Assembly: GCA_964635875.1 (NCBI GenBank)
Contig: CAZWRK010000153.1
Span: forward strand, 1 to 8,667
DNA length: 8,667 nt
Direction: 5' to 3'
Source of the DNA: CAZWRK01 sp964635875
GTDB taxonomy: Bacteria; Pseudomonadota; Gammaproteobacteria; Burkholderiales; Aquaspirillaceae
Positions within the stretch are counted from its first letter, which is position 1; every line of letters begins with the position of its first letter. This document shows, piece after piece, positions 1 to 4,788 of the stretch. The notes beneath the pieces were generated by a model. That model was not told where the DNA came from, made no database searches, and saw only the letters and a list, made by a program, of their open reading frames with translations. The position numbers and the translations under genes are program-made.

Positions 1-50
1 AAAAAGGCGCCGCAGGTTATACCGCATGTCTCATCCCTTTCGGGGGCGCC
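1..50 (-). terminator. Structured 3' end resembling an intrinsic terminator
   Basis: On the minus strand a GGCGCC at 50-45 can pair with a second GGCGCC at 11-6, immediately followed by a run of five U (5-1). Inside lie a CCC-GAAA-GGG hairpin and a GGTATAACC hairpin. The stem plus U-run is terminator-like, but the closing helix encloses about 33 nt, longer than usual, and the window edge cuts the U-run. Confidence 0.35.
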
Positions 51-186
51 AAAAGGTGGCGGCGAGGCTTTTATAGAGTGCCCAGCCAAGTCGTCTCATT
101 CGCTTGCGCAGTTGGTTGTGACCCAACGTAACGCCCCGGTGATCAAGCGGGCCGCGCCTCCACGCTTCAGCCTTACGCAAGCGCTG

Positions 187-253
187 TCCCCCTTTGGGAA
201 TCGAGCCCAAGATTCCCTCTTGCGAGGGCGTGTTGCCATTACACTAAAGGGTC
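187..253 (-). tRNA. tRNA-like element with GNRA-capped anticodon arm, no anticodon
   Basis: Read on the minus strand, this has a GTGT-AATGGCA-ACAC D arm with the GG pair of a tRNA D loop, and a TTGGG-CTCGATT-CCCAA T arm whose loop keeps the TCGA core. The 7-nt acceptor strands pair at five positions, one of them a G-U, and mismatch at the two outer positions. The anticodon arm is a 5-bp CCCTC/GAGGG stem closed by the 4-nt loop GCAA, so the usual 7-nt anticodon loop is absent and the molecule is about 67 nt long. No CCA is encoded. It therefore resembles a tRNA in shape but could not decode. It may be the 5' domain of the structured RNA that follows, or a decayed tRNA gene. Confidence 0.4.
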
Positions 254-262
254 GTTTGTCCA

Positions 263-442
263 TTAAGCCGGTTGCTCTGAAATGATTCGGTAGTGGCTCA
301 CGTTGGCATAGTCCTTAAGGACTTGCTCAAAGTTACCGCTCGTCGCCCAAACGTACATAGCATCTGGGGCATAAAACAAAAGAAGCGCGTTGGGTGCCAC
401 TTGAGGGACCTCTTCTCCTTGAATGCGGATCCATGGACTCAT
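263..442 (-). CDS. Small protein of unknown function, 59 aa
   Basis: This gene of 59 codons starts MSPWIRIQGE and ends YRIISEQPA. Its ATG overlaps the TGA stop of the preceding gene as ATGA, which argues for translational coupling. It is the last gene of the terminase-containing operon, and the tRNA-like element begins 10 bp downstream of its stop. The protein is mixed polar and hydrophobic, with a central segment ALLLFYAPDAMYVWATSGNFEQVLKDY that is too short and interrupted for a clear membrane helix. I do not recognise a family. The tight coupling and lack of alternative coding support a real gene. Confidence 0.6.
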   Translation of the reverse strand: MSPWIRIQGEEVPQVAPNALLLFYAPDAMYVWATSGNFEQVLKDYANVSHYRIISEQPA

Positions 443-669
443 TGTGCCCCCTTTTTCGATTCAGGCTTCTTTTTCGGGTGAAAGACGCATTCTTTTAGAG
501 CGCGTACATCGAGCTGCAGCTTATAGATCTCAAACATGAGTTCGCGAAGCGTATAGCCCTGCGTCTCGATGCGCTTGGTCATGGCCGCCTCGAACACGGC
601 GCGCTCGGCCTCACGACCATCCTCATCATTGAAATAGTTTTCAACGGTCTCTAGCATGCTCATCAGCAT
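439..669 (-). CDS. Small phage protein of unknown function, up to 76 aa
   Basis: The longest form starts MLMSMLETVENYF at 669. Met-3 (663-661) is an alternative whose ATG shares its A-side base with the upstream stop as TGATG, and Met-5 lies just after. All three fit translational coupling to the gene above. The protein is acidic at the start (NDEDGREAERAVFEAA), has a likely amphipathic helix around ELMFEIYKLQLDVRALKECVF, and ends in a strongly basic tail (HPKKKPESKKGAQ). The phrase 'YELMFAMYNYME' in the upstream protein resembles its 'RELMFEIYKLQL', so the two may be distantly related or share a helix type. It lies in the terminase operon; no function is assigned. Confidence 0.65.
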   Translation of the reverse strand: MLMSMLETVENYFNDEDGREAERAVFEAAMTKRIETQGYTLRELMFEIYKLQLDVRALKECVFHPKKKPESKKGAQ

Positions 670-992
670 TTCCCCATTTTCGCTTTCTTGATGATCGGAT
701 CGCGCACGTTCTTATCGATCTTGACTAGCTTCTCATTCTTTTTCTCTGCGCCCTTAAGGACTTTAACAGCGGCTTTTGCTTTGCCCTTCTTAATGTCCTT
801 CTCGGCGACTTTCATTTTTTCAGTCACCTTGTGCATCTTTTTATCCATATATCCTTCCATGTAATTGTACATTGCAAACATGAGTTCATACATCGACTTA
901 CACCCGGTGTAGATGTCGATGTCGGGAGCCAAGTTTTTCTCTGTTAACTCGAACTGGGTTTTGAGGAGCGTTTTCTCTATAAATCTTGCCAT
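663..992 (-). CDS. Lysine-rich phage protein of unknown function, 109 aa
   Basis: This begins MARFIEKTLLKTQFEL after an AAAGGA ribosome site 7-8 nt upstream that overlaps the stop of the 26-aa gene. About the first 50 residues are mixed and contain an aromatic, Met-rich segment (SMYELMFAMYNYMEGYM). Residues 51-109 are dominated by Lys, Glu and Ala (DKKMHKVTEKMKVAEKDIKKGK...), typical of a long charged helix or coiled coil, with a basic end. This composition would suit nucleic-acid or protein-complex binding, but that is inference. It is the third gene of the operon led by the terminase small subunit and overlaps the next gene. Confidence 0.7.
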   Translation of the reverse strand: MARFIEKTLLKTQFELTEKNLAPDIDIYTGCKSMYELMFAMYNYMEGYMDKKMHKVTEKMKVAEKDIKKGKAKAAVKVLKGAEKKNEKLVKIDKNVRDPIIKKAKMGKC

Positions 993-1004
993 TTTCGGTT
1001 CCTT

Positions 1005-1085
1005 TTATCGTTCATGACCCCACACGATCATCATGATCGCAAGCAAGGTTCCTATCATAATAATCGTCGTTTCCATAGGCTTCAT
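1005..1085 (-). CDS. 26-aa membrane microprotein
   Basis: The peptide MKPMETTIIMIGTLLAIMMIVWGHER is encoded between the terminase small subunit and the 109-aa gene. Its ATG overlaps the terminase stop as ATGA, and its TAA abuts the AAAGGA ribosome site of the next gene, so it exactly fills what would otherwise be an 80-bp gap. Residues 6-22 form one hydrophobic helix (TTIIMIGTLLAIMMIVW), flanked by a basic end GHER and a charged start. A single-pass inner-membrane peptide is likely. Such peptides occur among phage lysis, exclusion and membrane-association factors, but nothing here decides between them. Met-4 is an alternative start. Confidence 0.5.
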   Translation of the reverse strand: MKPMETTIIMIGTLLAIMMIVWGHER

Positions 1086-1432
1086 ACCGGCTCTTCGTTG
1101 ACATAAACGTTGAAATGCACTTGGGTCGCTTCATCGGGCTGCTTGTCGCGATAACCAAAGCGGTTTTTGGACAACCAGATCAGCGCGCTCATGTCACCAT
1201 CTTGTGCTTTTTGGAAAAGGCGGCGCTTCAAAGAACCATTGCCTTTTAGGCGTCCTTTCTTTAATGCCTCGGAAAATCTTGCATAGATCGTGTCTAGGTG
1301 AACGTTGAACTCGGCGGCCAATTCCTCCATCGTATAATCCATAGAAGCAAGCTCCTCGAGCTTTTCTTCGTCAATCACAGCTTCAGGTCGGCCGGCTTTA
1401 CCAGGTATCTTTGCGACGGGAAGTTTTGCCAT
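1082..1432 (-). CDS. Terminase small subunit-like DNA-packaging protein
   Basis: A 116-aa protein. Residues about 22-58 form a helix-turn-helix (DEEKLEELASMDYTMEELAAEFNVHLDTIYARF), followed by a Lys/Arg-rich linker and the segment SALIWLSKNRFGYRDK (82-97), which matches the 'MQIWLGKNxLGxRDK' signature I associate with one class of phage small terminases. The small subunit recognises viral DNA and loads it onto the large subunit ATPase/nuclease; the large subunit is not in this window and may lie to the left. The ATG follows AGAGGA with a 5-nt gap and lies about 20 bp from a good promoter. It heads a five-gene minus-strand operon. A plain regulatory HTH protein is the alternative. Confidence 0.72.
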   Translation of the reverse strand: MAKLPVAKIPGKAGRPEAVIDEEKLEELASMDYTMEELAAEFNVHLDTIYARFSEALKKGRLKGNGSLKRRLFQKAQDGDMSALIWLSKNRFGYRDKQPDEATQVHFNVYVNEEPV

Positions 1433-1452
1433 ATTATCCTCTTAAAAAGTTT

Positions 1453-1481
1453 GTTATACATATCCCCATTATAAGTGTAAA
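1453..1481 (-). promoter_or_regulatory. Sigma-70-type promoter for the packaging operon
   Basis: On the minus strand TTTACA (1481-1476) and TATAAC (1458-1453) are separated by exactly 17 bp, each one base from consensus. A perfect TATAAT is also present at 1473-1468 but has no good -35 at the right distance. The promoter points at the terminase small subunit gene starting at 1432. Confidence 0.55.
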
Positions 1482-1548
1482 CATTTGTTTTGAGTAGCTT
1501 TAAATTGGGGGTGATTTTTATAGTAGAGGGGTTTATTTGGGGAGTGTT

Positions 1549-1818
1549 ATGGAAAAAGAACCAGAAAGGGGGATCAGTTTTGTCGAATATATGGACAATC
1601 TGGCTCGTAACGTTAACGCAAGTCAACGTGAGGAGGAGGCAAAGATTGATCTTGCTCTTTCGCTAGATTCGCTTGCCTTTTGCGCTGCCACGGTGATTTG
1701 TGCGAAAAGCGATTCCCCCGCTGATTGTGTTCAGTTTTATATGGCGCGTCTTTCTTTGCATGTGGGAAAGCTAAAAGGGGAAAGGGAATATCGAAAGGCA
1801 CAGGAGTCCAACAAGTGA
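1549..1818 (+). CDS. Small protein of unknown function, 89 aa
   Basis: I start this at the ATG at 1549 (MEKEPERGISFVEYMDNLARN), which has GGGGAG upstream; a TTG at 1537 in the same frame lacks a ribosome site. The protein is largely helical, with an acidic-amphipathic N-terminal half, a hydrophobic stretch ALSLDSLAFCAATVICAK that is amphipathic rather than clearly transmembrane, and a basic C-terminus (KLKGEREYRKAQESNK). Its stop overlaps the GTG start of the next gene (GTGA), giving a two-gene plus-strand operon divergent from the packaging operon. No family recognised. Confidence 0.65.
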   Translation: MEKEPERGISFVEYMDNLARNVNASQREEEAKIDLALSLDSLAFCAATVICAKSDSPADCVQFYMARLSLHVGKLKGEREYRKAQESNK

Positions 1819-2096
1819 AACTTATCACCCATCAATGTGCCCTAACCGCCGTCGCGCATATCGAGGCCCAAAAAATCTATCATGAATTAAAAAGGAAATG
1901 GCCTTTCGATGACACGATTAGCGACGAGCATATCACCTATGCGCTGGTCTATGCGCTTAATTTGCTCTATCATAAGCGGCTTTATCTTGAGTATTCGATA
2001 GAGCAGTGGGCGACGTTCGTGGAACTATTGATCAAGTCGGACATTTATCGGGAAACTGTTGAGCGGGAGGGTTCTGTTGAGGCCGCCAAGCGGTAA
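1815..2096 (+). CDS. Small protein of unknown function, 93 aa
   Basis: I start this at the GTG at 1815, which overlaps the preceding stop as GTGA and has AGGAG 8 nt upstream. Longer versions reaching back to 1725 would run through the upstream gene and look spurious. The protein reads MKLITHQCALTAVAHIEAQ and continues with alternating charged and aromatic residues (HITYALVYALNLLYHKRLYLEYSIEQWATFVELLIKSDIY), suggesting a compact all-helical fold. The C-terminus EGSVEAAKR lies in the 65 bp shared with the opposing gene at 2032-2301. No family recognised. Confidence 0.62.
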   Translation: MKLITHQCALTAVAHIEAQKIYHELKRKWPFDDTISDEHITYALVYALNLLYHKRLYLEYSIEQWATFVELLIKSDIYRETVEREGSVEAAKR

Positions 2097-2301
2097 CAAA
2101 GAGATCTGGAAGGTTGAGCGATGTAGGATCGAATAAGTTTGGACGTTTTAACCGATTGCTTCTTTCAGGCTTATTAGAAATGATTGAAACGATCCTTTGA
2201 ATTTCACAAGCGTCTCTTTGATAAAGCTCATTGACATCGTAAAGTTCAATTGCAAGGTTCCAGATCTTTTCTAAAATGGTTTCGATTGTGTCTTCATTCA
2301 T
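2032..2301 (-). CDS. Small protein of unknown function, 89 aa, convergent overlap
   Basis: I start this at the ATG at 2301 (MNEDTIETILEKIWNLAIELYDVNEL), 8 bp inside the end of the preceding gene; a longer reading upstream is mere overlap. Residues 1-45 are strongly helical and acidic. Residues 46-68 are polar (NKPERSNRLKRPNLF), and the last 20 or so (TAWRPQQNPPAQQFPDKCPT) are Pro/Gln-rich and encoded antisense to the end of the plus-strand gene. This tail may simply be read-through into the converging gene, so the functional part is probably the helical N-terminus. It is the last gene of the early minus-strand operon. No family recognised. Confidence 0.5.
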   Translation of the reverse strand: MNEDTIETILEKIWNLAIELYDVNELYQRDACEIQRIVSIISNKPERSNRLKRPNLFDPTSLNLPDLFVTAWRPQQNPPAQQFPDKCPT

Positions 2302-2575
2302 CCTCAAACTCCAACTCACTCCCCTCTTGACACGGCTTCTTATAAGCAAATCCTTGTTCGAACCGATTTATCTGGTCTTTGACAAGATCCCTAAAAGCGG
2401 ATTCATCCAATACAACGGTTCTAAGATCTTCCCAAATTTCTCTCGAGACTATATGCAATTGACTGTTTCCTGTCCCTTTAAGAGCATTGGTTAAGCAATA
2501 AAGCCTGGCTTCGATGCTTTGAAGACATTCAAGTGAATCGGCCATCATTTGCAATCTTTCATCATCTTCAATCAT
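2294..2575 (-). CDS. Acidic small phage protein of unknown function, 93 aa
   Basis: This begins MIEDDERLQMMADSLECLQSIEARLYCLTNAL two bases after the upstream stop and ends in a very acidic tail (GSELEFEDE). The first 35 residues form a likely coiled coil. Two Cys residues lie 10 positions apart (C17, C27), without a metal-site pattern. The ribosome site is weak (AAGGGG about 14 nt upstream), so translation probably depends on coupling to the preceding gene. No family recognised. Confidence 0.6.
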   Translation of the reverse strand: MIEDDERLQMMADSLECLQSIEARLYCLTNALKGTGNSQLHIVSREIWEDLRTVVLDESAFRDLVKDQINRFEQGFAYKKPCQEGSELEFEDE

Positions 2576-2577
2576 GC

Positions 2578-2724
2578 TTATTTTTTCCCCTTTTTCTTCA
2601 TTCCCGATCTGCGGGCATTCGACAGCGACGCCGCCACGGCTTGCTTTTGGGGATAACCCGCTTCCATCATTTCTTTAATGTTCTCTGACACGACTTTCTT
2701 GCTCTTTCCCTGCTTTAGCGGCAT
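2578..2724 (-). CDS. Small basic phage protein (GKSKK / PQKQAVA type), 48 aa
   Basis: I start this at the ATG at 2724, which follows AAAGGA at a normal distance; an upstream TTG would add residues encoded by the repeats at 2750-2777 and is unlikely. The protein runs MPLKQGKSKKVVSENIKEMMEAGYPQKQAVAASLSNARRSGMKKKGKK. The pattern 'GKSKxxxSxNIKxxxxAGxPQKQAVAxAL' is a recurrent small phage protein; I believe it matches the DUF6496 type. About a third of the residues are Lys or Arg, so nucleic-acid binding is plausible, but its role has not been established to my knowledge. Confidence 0.75.
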   Translation of the reverse strand: MPLKQGKSKKVVSENIKEMMEAGYPQKQAVAASLSNARRSGMKKKGKK

Positions 2725-2742
2725 CTTTTTTCCTTTGTTAAA

Positions 2743-2777
2743 TACCAAATTGGTAGATTTTGGTAGCAAATTGGTAG
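2743..2777. repeat. Three helically phased CTACCAA repeats with palindrome
   Basis: On the minus strand the 7-mer CTACCAA occurs at 2777-2771, 2766-2760 and 2756-2750, so copies start 11 and 10 bp apart, one helical turn each. The last copy is part of the palindrome TACCAAATTGGTA (2743-2755). The array lies 19 bp or more upstream of the ATG at 2724, in the only real gap of the operon, where a DNA-binding protein could contact one face of the helix. Regulatory function is inferred. Confidence 0.4.
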
Positions 2778-2784
2778 AAAGCTC

Positions 2785-2955
2785 CTAACCGAGCGGATCT
2801 ACTCTTATAAAAATGTTCAAATTCCTGTTTCCGTTTAGCCCAAACGGAAATTCTCGCACAACTCCCTTTTCTTTAAGCCCTTCGGCTTCTTTCAAAGTCA
2901 AAATAATCTCTAAAAAGTCGGAATCTTCAATGTTTTCTTCAAACAGAACTTTCAT
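2785..2955 (-). CDS. Small protein of unknown function, 56 aa
   Basis: This encodes MKVLFEENIEDSDFLEIILTLKEAEGLKEKGVVREFPFGLNGNRNLNIFIRVDPLG. The ATG has TAGGAT 3-4 nt upstream and lies inside the last 17 bp of the RusA-like gene, in another frame, indicating coupled translation. The N-terminal half is an acidic amphipathic helix; the C-terminal half has alternating hydrophobic residues (VVREFPFG, LNIFIRV) consistent with beta strands. I do not recognise a named family. Position right after a resolvase suggests a role in the same early DNA metabolism or control operon. Confidence 0.6.
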   Translation of the reverse strand: MKVLFEENIEDSDFLEIILTLKEAEGLKEKGVVREFPFGLNGNRNLNIFIRVDPLG

Positions 2956-3382
2956 GATATCCTAGCTGATCTAGCTGTAAAATTTCACGCACTTTAATCA
3001 CCGTTTTAGGCTCCTCGCCATAAAACTTATAAACATGTTTTACACATACTTGATTGTCGTCTTTATACACGATGTTTTTAAGGGCGTTGCTGACAATATA
3101 AGCCAGGTTATCTTCATCTGGTTTAACGACCGGCAAGATGATCCGATTAATCATCGCTTTGCGCGTCTTTGAGGGGGTGCTTTTTGGTATGGGAAGGTAA
3201 AAGTAGATGCTCAATTCGATCGCCCCAGTCAACGGCTCTTTGGGCGCAAAAGGCTTAATCTGCCATTGGATCTTTTCCTTGTCTGCTTTAGACGGATCCC
3301 AGGTCCGGGGCTTACCGCCTGCGCAAGTGAAGCGGGTCTGCTTCTGAGGTATAGGCGGTCCATAAATTTCAAATATAAACAT
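2939..3382 (-). CDS. rusA: RusA-like Holliday junction resolvase
   Basis: RusA enzymes are small dimeric nucleases that cut four-way DNA junctions. I use the ATG at 3382 (147 aa); an upstream TTG at 3391 has no ribosome site. The family core is visible: Asp89 and Asp91 in KPDEDNL and Asp109 in YKDDNQV correspond to the metal-binding Asp70, Asp72 and Asp91 of E. coli RusA. The position of the catalytic Lys76 (four after the second Asp) is Tyr95 here, and the usual D in 'DAL' is Asn99, so activity may be altered. The N-terminal IYGPPIPQKQTRF fits the 'PxPKxRPR' opening of phage homologues. In phages RusA resolves branched DNA before packaging. The fold assignment is firm, the activity less so. 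Confidence 0.82.
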   Translation of the reverse strand: MFIFEIYGPPIPQKQTRFTCAGGKPRTWDPSKADKEKIQWQIKPFAPKEPLTGAIELSIYFYLPIPKSTPSKTRKAMINRIILPVVKPDEDNLAYIVSNALKNIVYKDDNQVCVKHVYKFYGEEPKTVIKVREILQLDQLGYHESSV

Positions 3383-3390
3383 AAACCTCA

Positions 3391-3441
3391 ATGGTAATCT
3401 TTACTTTACCATTTATAAAGTTTATCTTTATTTGTAAACTT
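3391..3441. promoter_or_regulatory. Two adjacent inverted repeats over a putative rusA promoter
   Basis: ATGGTAA (3391-3397) and TTACCAT (3406-3412) form one 7-bp inverted repeat with an 8-bp gap. AAGTTTA (3418-3424) and TAAACTT (3435-3441) form a second with a 10-bp gap. On the minus strand a TTTACA (3438-3433) and TATAAA (3417-3412), 15 bp apart, lie across them and point to the RusA-like gene. The layout suggests tandem operators over an internal promoter, possibly bound by one of the two HTH proteins encoded just upstream. Confidence 0.45.
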
Positions 3442-3874
3442 AATTAGCCATTTTGTGGAAAAGCATATCTGAAAACCTCTCTCTCTCTATGAAATCCTGC
3501 GCGTCCTGACGCGTGATGACAAGAGCTGTCCCCTTTTTGTAAGCCCGAAGTCGTCCTTTTTTAATTAATTCGTACACGTTATGTTTATGGATTGTGCGGT
3601 TTAGCTCAACAGCGAAAATCTTGGTGATTTGGGAAACTGAGAAGTGGCCTTTTTCAATGCTAAAAACAGGTTCTCCATTAAGTTTTCTGTTGTCTCCGAC
3701 GTATTTGTTGATCCGGTACTCATACAGATCAGATTTGCTGATCATCCACTGTTTAGCTATTTTCCGCGCTTTAAGCTTTCCCATTTTAATGGCCATATAA
3801 AAAGAATGGCGCGTGATATGTAGTTTGTTGGCCGCTTCTAAAGCTGTATAAAATTCCTCTTTCTCTTTTTTCAT
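3440..3874 (-). CDS. Tandem winged-helix (excisionase/MerR-like) DNA-binding protein
   Basis: A 144-aa protein with two copies of an excisionase-like winged helix-turn-helix. The first, residues about 9-54, reads YTALEAANKLHITRHSFYMAIKMGKLKARKIAKQWMISKSDLYEY. The second, about 79-130, has the same order of elements: SVSQITKIFAVE, VYELIKKGRLRAYKKG, LVITRQDAQDF. Each shows helix-turn-helix, 'Ixx GxLxA' wing and a closing 'xxWxIxxxDxxxF'-type helix. Two domains in one chain could bind direct or inverted half-sites without dimerising. The ATG overlaps the repressor stop as ATGA, so the two regulators are co-translated. It may act as excisionase or transcription factor; no integrase is visible to support the former. 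Confidence 0.75.
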   Translation of the reverse strand: MKKEKEEFYTALEAANKLHITRHSFYMAIKMGKLKARKIAKQWMISKSDLYEYRINKYVGDNRKLNGEPVFSIEKGHFSVSQITKIFAVELNRTIHKHNVYELIKKGRLRAYKKGTALVITRQDAQDFIERERFSDMLFHKMAN

Positions 3875-4077
3875 TCAATCCCCAAAAGTTCCTCGACCGT
3901 TACTTGGTTCTCAGTGAATTTTTCGATCGCCTTTGCAGTGGATAGATGCATTTTTTCCCCTTTCAGGTATCTATAAATGCTGGCGATGCTGAGATTCTTT
4001 TTCATTTTCTTTTTAAATTCAACGACAAATTCGGCCGGTTCAAGCCTATTTTTTATTAAAAAAGTTTTTAGGTTCAT
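3871..4077 (-). CDS. Cro/CI-type helix-turn-helix repressor, 68 aa
   Basis: This 68-aa protein is one small helical domain: MNLKTFLIKNRLEPAEFVVEFKKKMKKNLSIASIYRYLKGEKMHLSTAKAIEKFTENQVTVEELLGIE. The segment SIASIYRYLKGEKMHLSTAKAIEKFT (30-55) has the recognition-helix pattern of Cro/C1 proteins, and the ending 'VTVEELLG' is typical of the family. No oligomerisation or cleavage domain follows, so it is Cro-sized. It heads the minus-strand early operon and faces the plus-strand nuclease operon across a 90-bp divergent region, the usual position for a switch protein. GGGGGA lies just before the ATG. Confidence 0.75.
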   Translation of the reverse strand: MNLKTFLIKNRLEPAEFVVEFKKKMKKNLSIASIYRYLKGEKMHLSTAKAIEKFTENQVTVEELLGIE

Positions 4078-4085
4078 TGTCCCCC

Positions 4086-4135
4086 GTGATAAACAGTTAG
4101 TCTAATTTGTATTGATCCTACCAGGGAAATATGAT
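4086..4135 (+). promoter_or_regulatory. Divergent regulatory region and plus-strand promoter
   Basis: TTGTAT (4107-4112) and TATGAT (4130-4135) are 17 bp apart and would start transcription just before the AGGAGA site of the nuclease gene. The -10 is one base from consensus; the -35 is weak. A 9-bp palindrome TTAGTCTAA (4097-4105) overlaps the upstream edge, and GTGATAAAC (4086-4094) recurs at 4767-4775 in front of the next plus-strand gene. These are candidate operators for the repressor encoded next door. Confidence 0.45.
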
Positions 4136-4166
4136 AAAGTCAAAGGTGATTTTCATAGGAGAGATC

Positions 4167-4730
4167 ATGCTATATAATGGAAAAGAGTATGCCCGGGTGT
4201 CCGATGTGCTGCGCCCCTACTCGGATTTTTCGCACATTGACCCGGAAGTTTTGCAACGCAAAGCTGAAATCGGAACCCAAGTGCACGAAGCTATCAGCGA
4301 CGATATTAATATGAGGTTCCCGGTTGTTTCACCCAGTGGTCAAGGATATCTTGACAGCTATCTCAAGTGGAGGCATGAAACGAACCCGATTTTTCTGCAG
4401 TCTGAGAGCCGCTATTTCGACGATACGAAAATGTTGACGGGCTGCATAGACGCTTTGGCCATTTTACAAGGCTCATCTGAGCCTGTTTTGGTCGATTTCA
4501 AGACCTCAGCCCAGGAGTCGCGAGAGGTTTGGCCTATGCAGGCCCATCTTTATGACTATCTTTTGCGTTGCAATGGCATCGATCCAGATACCCGATTTCT
4601 GTTCGTAAAGCTCAATAAATGGGGTGATTTACCTATCGTTTTTGAGTACAAATTTCAGAAAAATATCATGGCTAAATGTATGGAAGCCATTGATTTATAC
4701 TGGAAGGATAGAAAAAGTGATTCCAATTAA
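4167..4730 (+). CDS. PD-(D/E)XK family nuclease (RecB/Cas4/YqaJ-like exonuclease)
   Basis: I start this at the ATG at 4167 after AGGAGA; the ATG at 4131 falls within the -10 box. The 187-aa protein shows the RecB-type nuclease motifs in order: GTQVHEA with His40, an ESR at 80-82, GCIDALAIL with Asp95, VLVDFKTS with Asp110 and Lys112 (the D-x-K catalytic core), and QAHLYDY with Gln125 and Tyr129. These residues bind metal and cut DNA in RecB, Cas4 and phage lambda-type exonucleases. With the single-strand binding-like gene downstream it suggests a phage recombination or end-processing role. No CRISPR array or cas1 is visible, so a Cas4 function is not supported. Cys residues do not form a clear Fe-S set. 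Confidence 0.8.
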   Translation: MLYNGKEYARVSDVLRPYSDFSHIDPEVLQRKAEIGTQVHEAISDDINMRFPVVSPSGQGYLDSYLKWRHETNPIFLQSESRYFDDTKMLTGCIDALAILQGSSEPVLVDFKTSAQESREVWPMQAHLYDYLLRCNGIDPDTRFLFVKLNKWGDLPIVFEYKFQKNIMAKCMEAIDLYWKDRKSDSN

Positions 4731-4732
4731 TC

Positions 4733-4775
4733 CTCAAGTTTGGTAAAGTGATAGGCATCACCTTGAGTGATAAAC
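4733..4775 (+). promoter_or_regulatory. Hairpin and direct repeats before the 59-aa gene
   Basis: CTCAAG (4733-4738) can pair with CTTGAG (4762-4767), and GTGAT (4748-4752) with ATCAC (4757-4761), forming a two-part hairpin with a 9-nt bulge. AGTGATA occurs twice, at 4747-4753 and 4766-4772. The second copy extends to GTGATAAAC, identical to 4086-4094. There is no U-run, so this is more likely an operator or mRNA element than a terminator. Confidence 0.3.
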
Positions 4776-4788
4776 GAAAGGAACTAAA

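Larger units (their letters stand above)
1..253 (-). ncRNA. Candidate structured non-coding RNA with 5' tRNA-like domain
   Basis: No convincing reading frame occupies this stretch, but on the minus strand it is rich in consistent helices. In 5' to 3' order these are: a tRNA-like fold (253-187); an 8-bp stem pairing 183-176 with 108-101, enclosing a GCCCG-type hairpin (152-133) and a 5-bp hairpin with a 7-nt loop (127-111); and a closing GGCGCC/GGCGCC stem (50-45 with 11-6) that encloses a CCC-GAAA-GGG hairpin (44-35) and a GGT/ACC hairpin (23-15), followed by at least five U at the window edge. GNRA tetraloops appear on the minus strand only, which favours that orientation. The RNA starts 10 bp after the last gene of the terminase operon. 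It could be a known large phage RNA class, part of a longer RNA, or a degenerate tRNA followed by unrelated sequence. The helices were found by eye, not by energy calculation. Confidence 0.45.

Noticed and set aside
1..180. Fragment of 16S rRNA, suggested by ATACCGCATG and CCCTTTCGGGGG
   Set aside because: Only short resemblance; the sequence between and after does not follow 16S order, and the helices fit the minus strand better.
293..481. 62-aa plus-strand reading frame
   Set aside because: It is antisense to the coupled 59-aa minus-strand gene at 263-442, has no ribosome site, and has no operon context.
1375..1626. 83-aa minus-strand reading frame across the divergent promoter region
   Set aside because: It covers the promoter and the terminase start in another frame and has low-complexity, AT-driven composition.
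4167..4730. Cas4 of a CRISPR system
   Set aside because: No cas1, cas2 or repeat-spacer array is present and there is no clear four-Cys Fe-S arrangement; a phage RecB-like nuclease is simpler.
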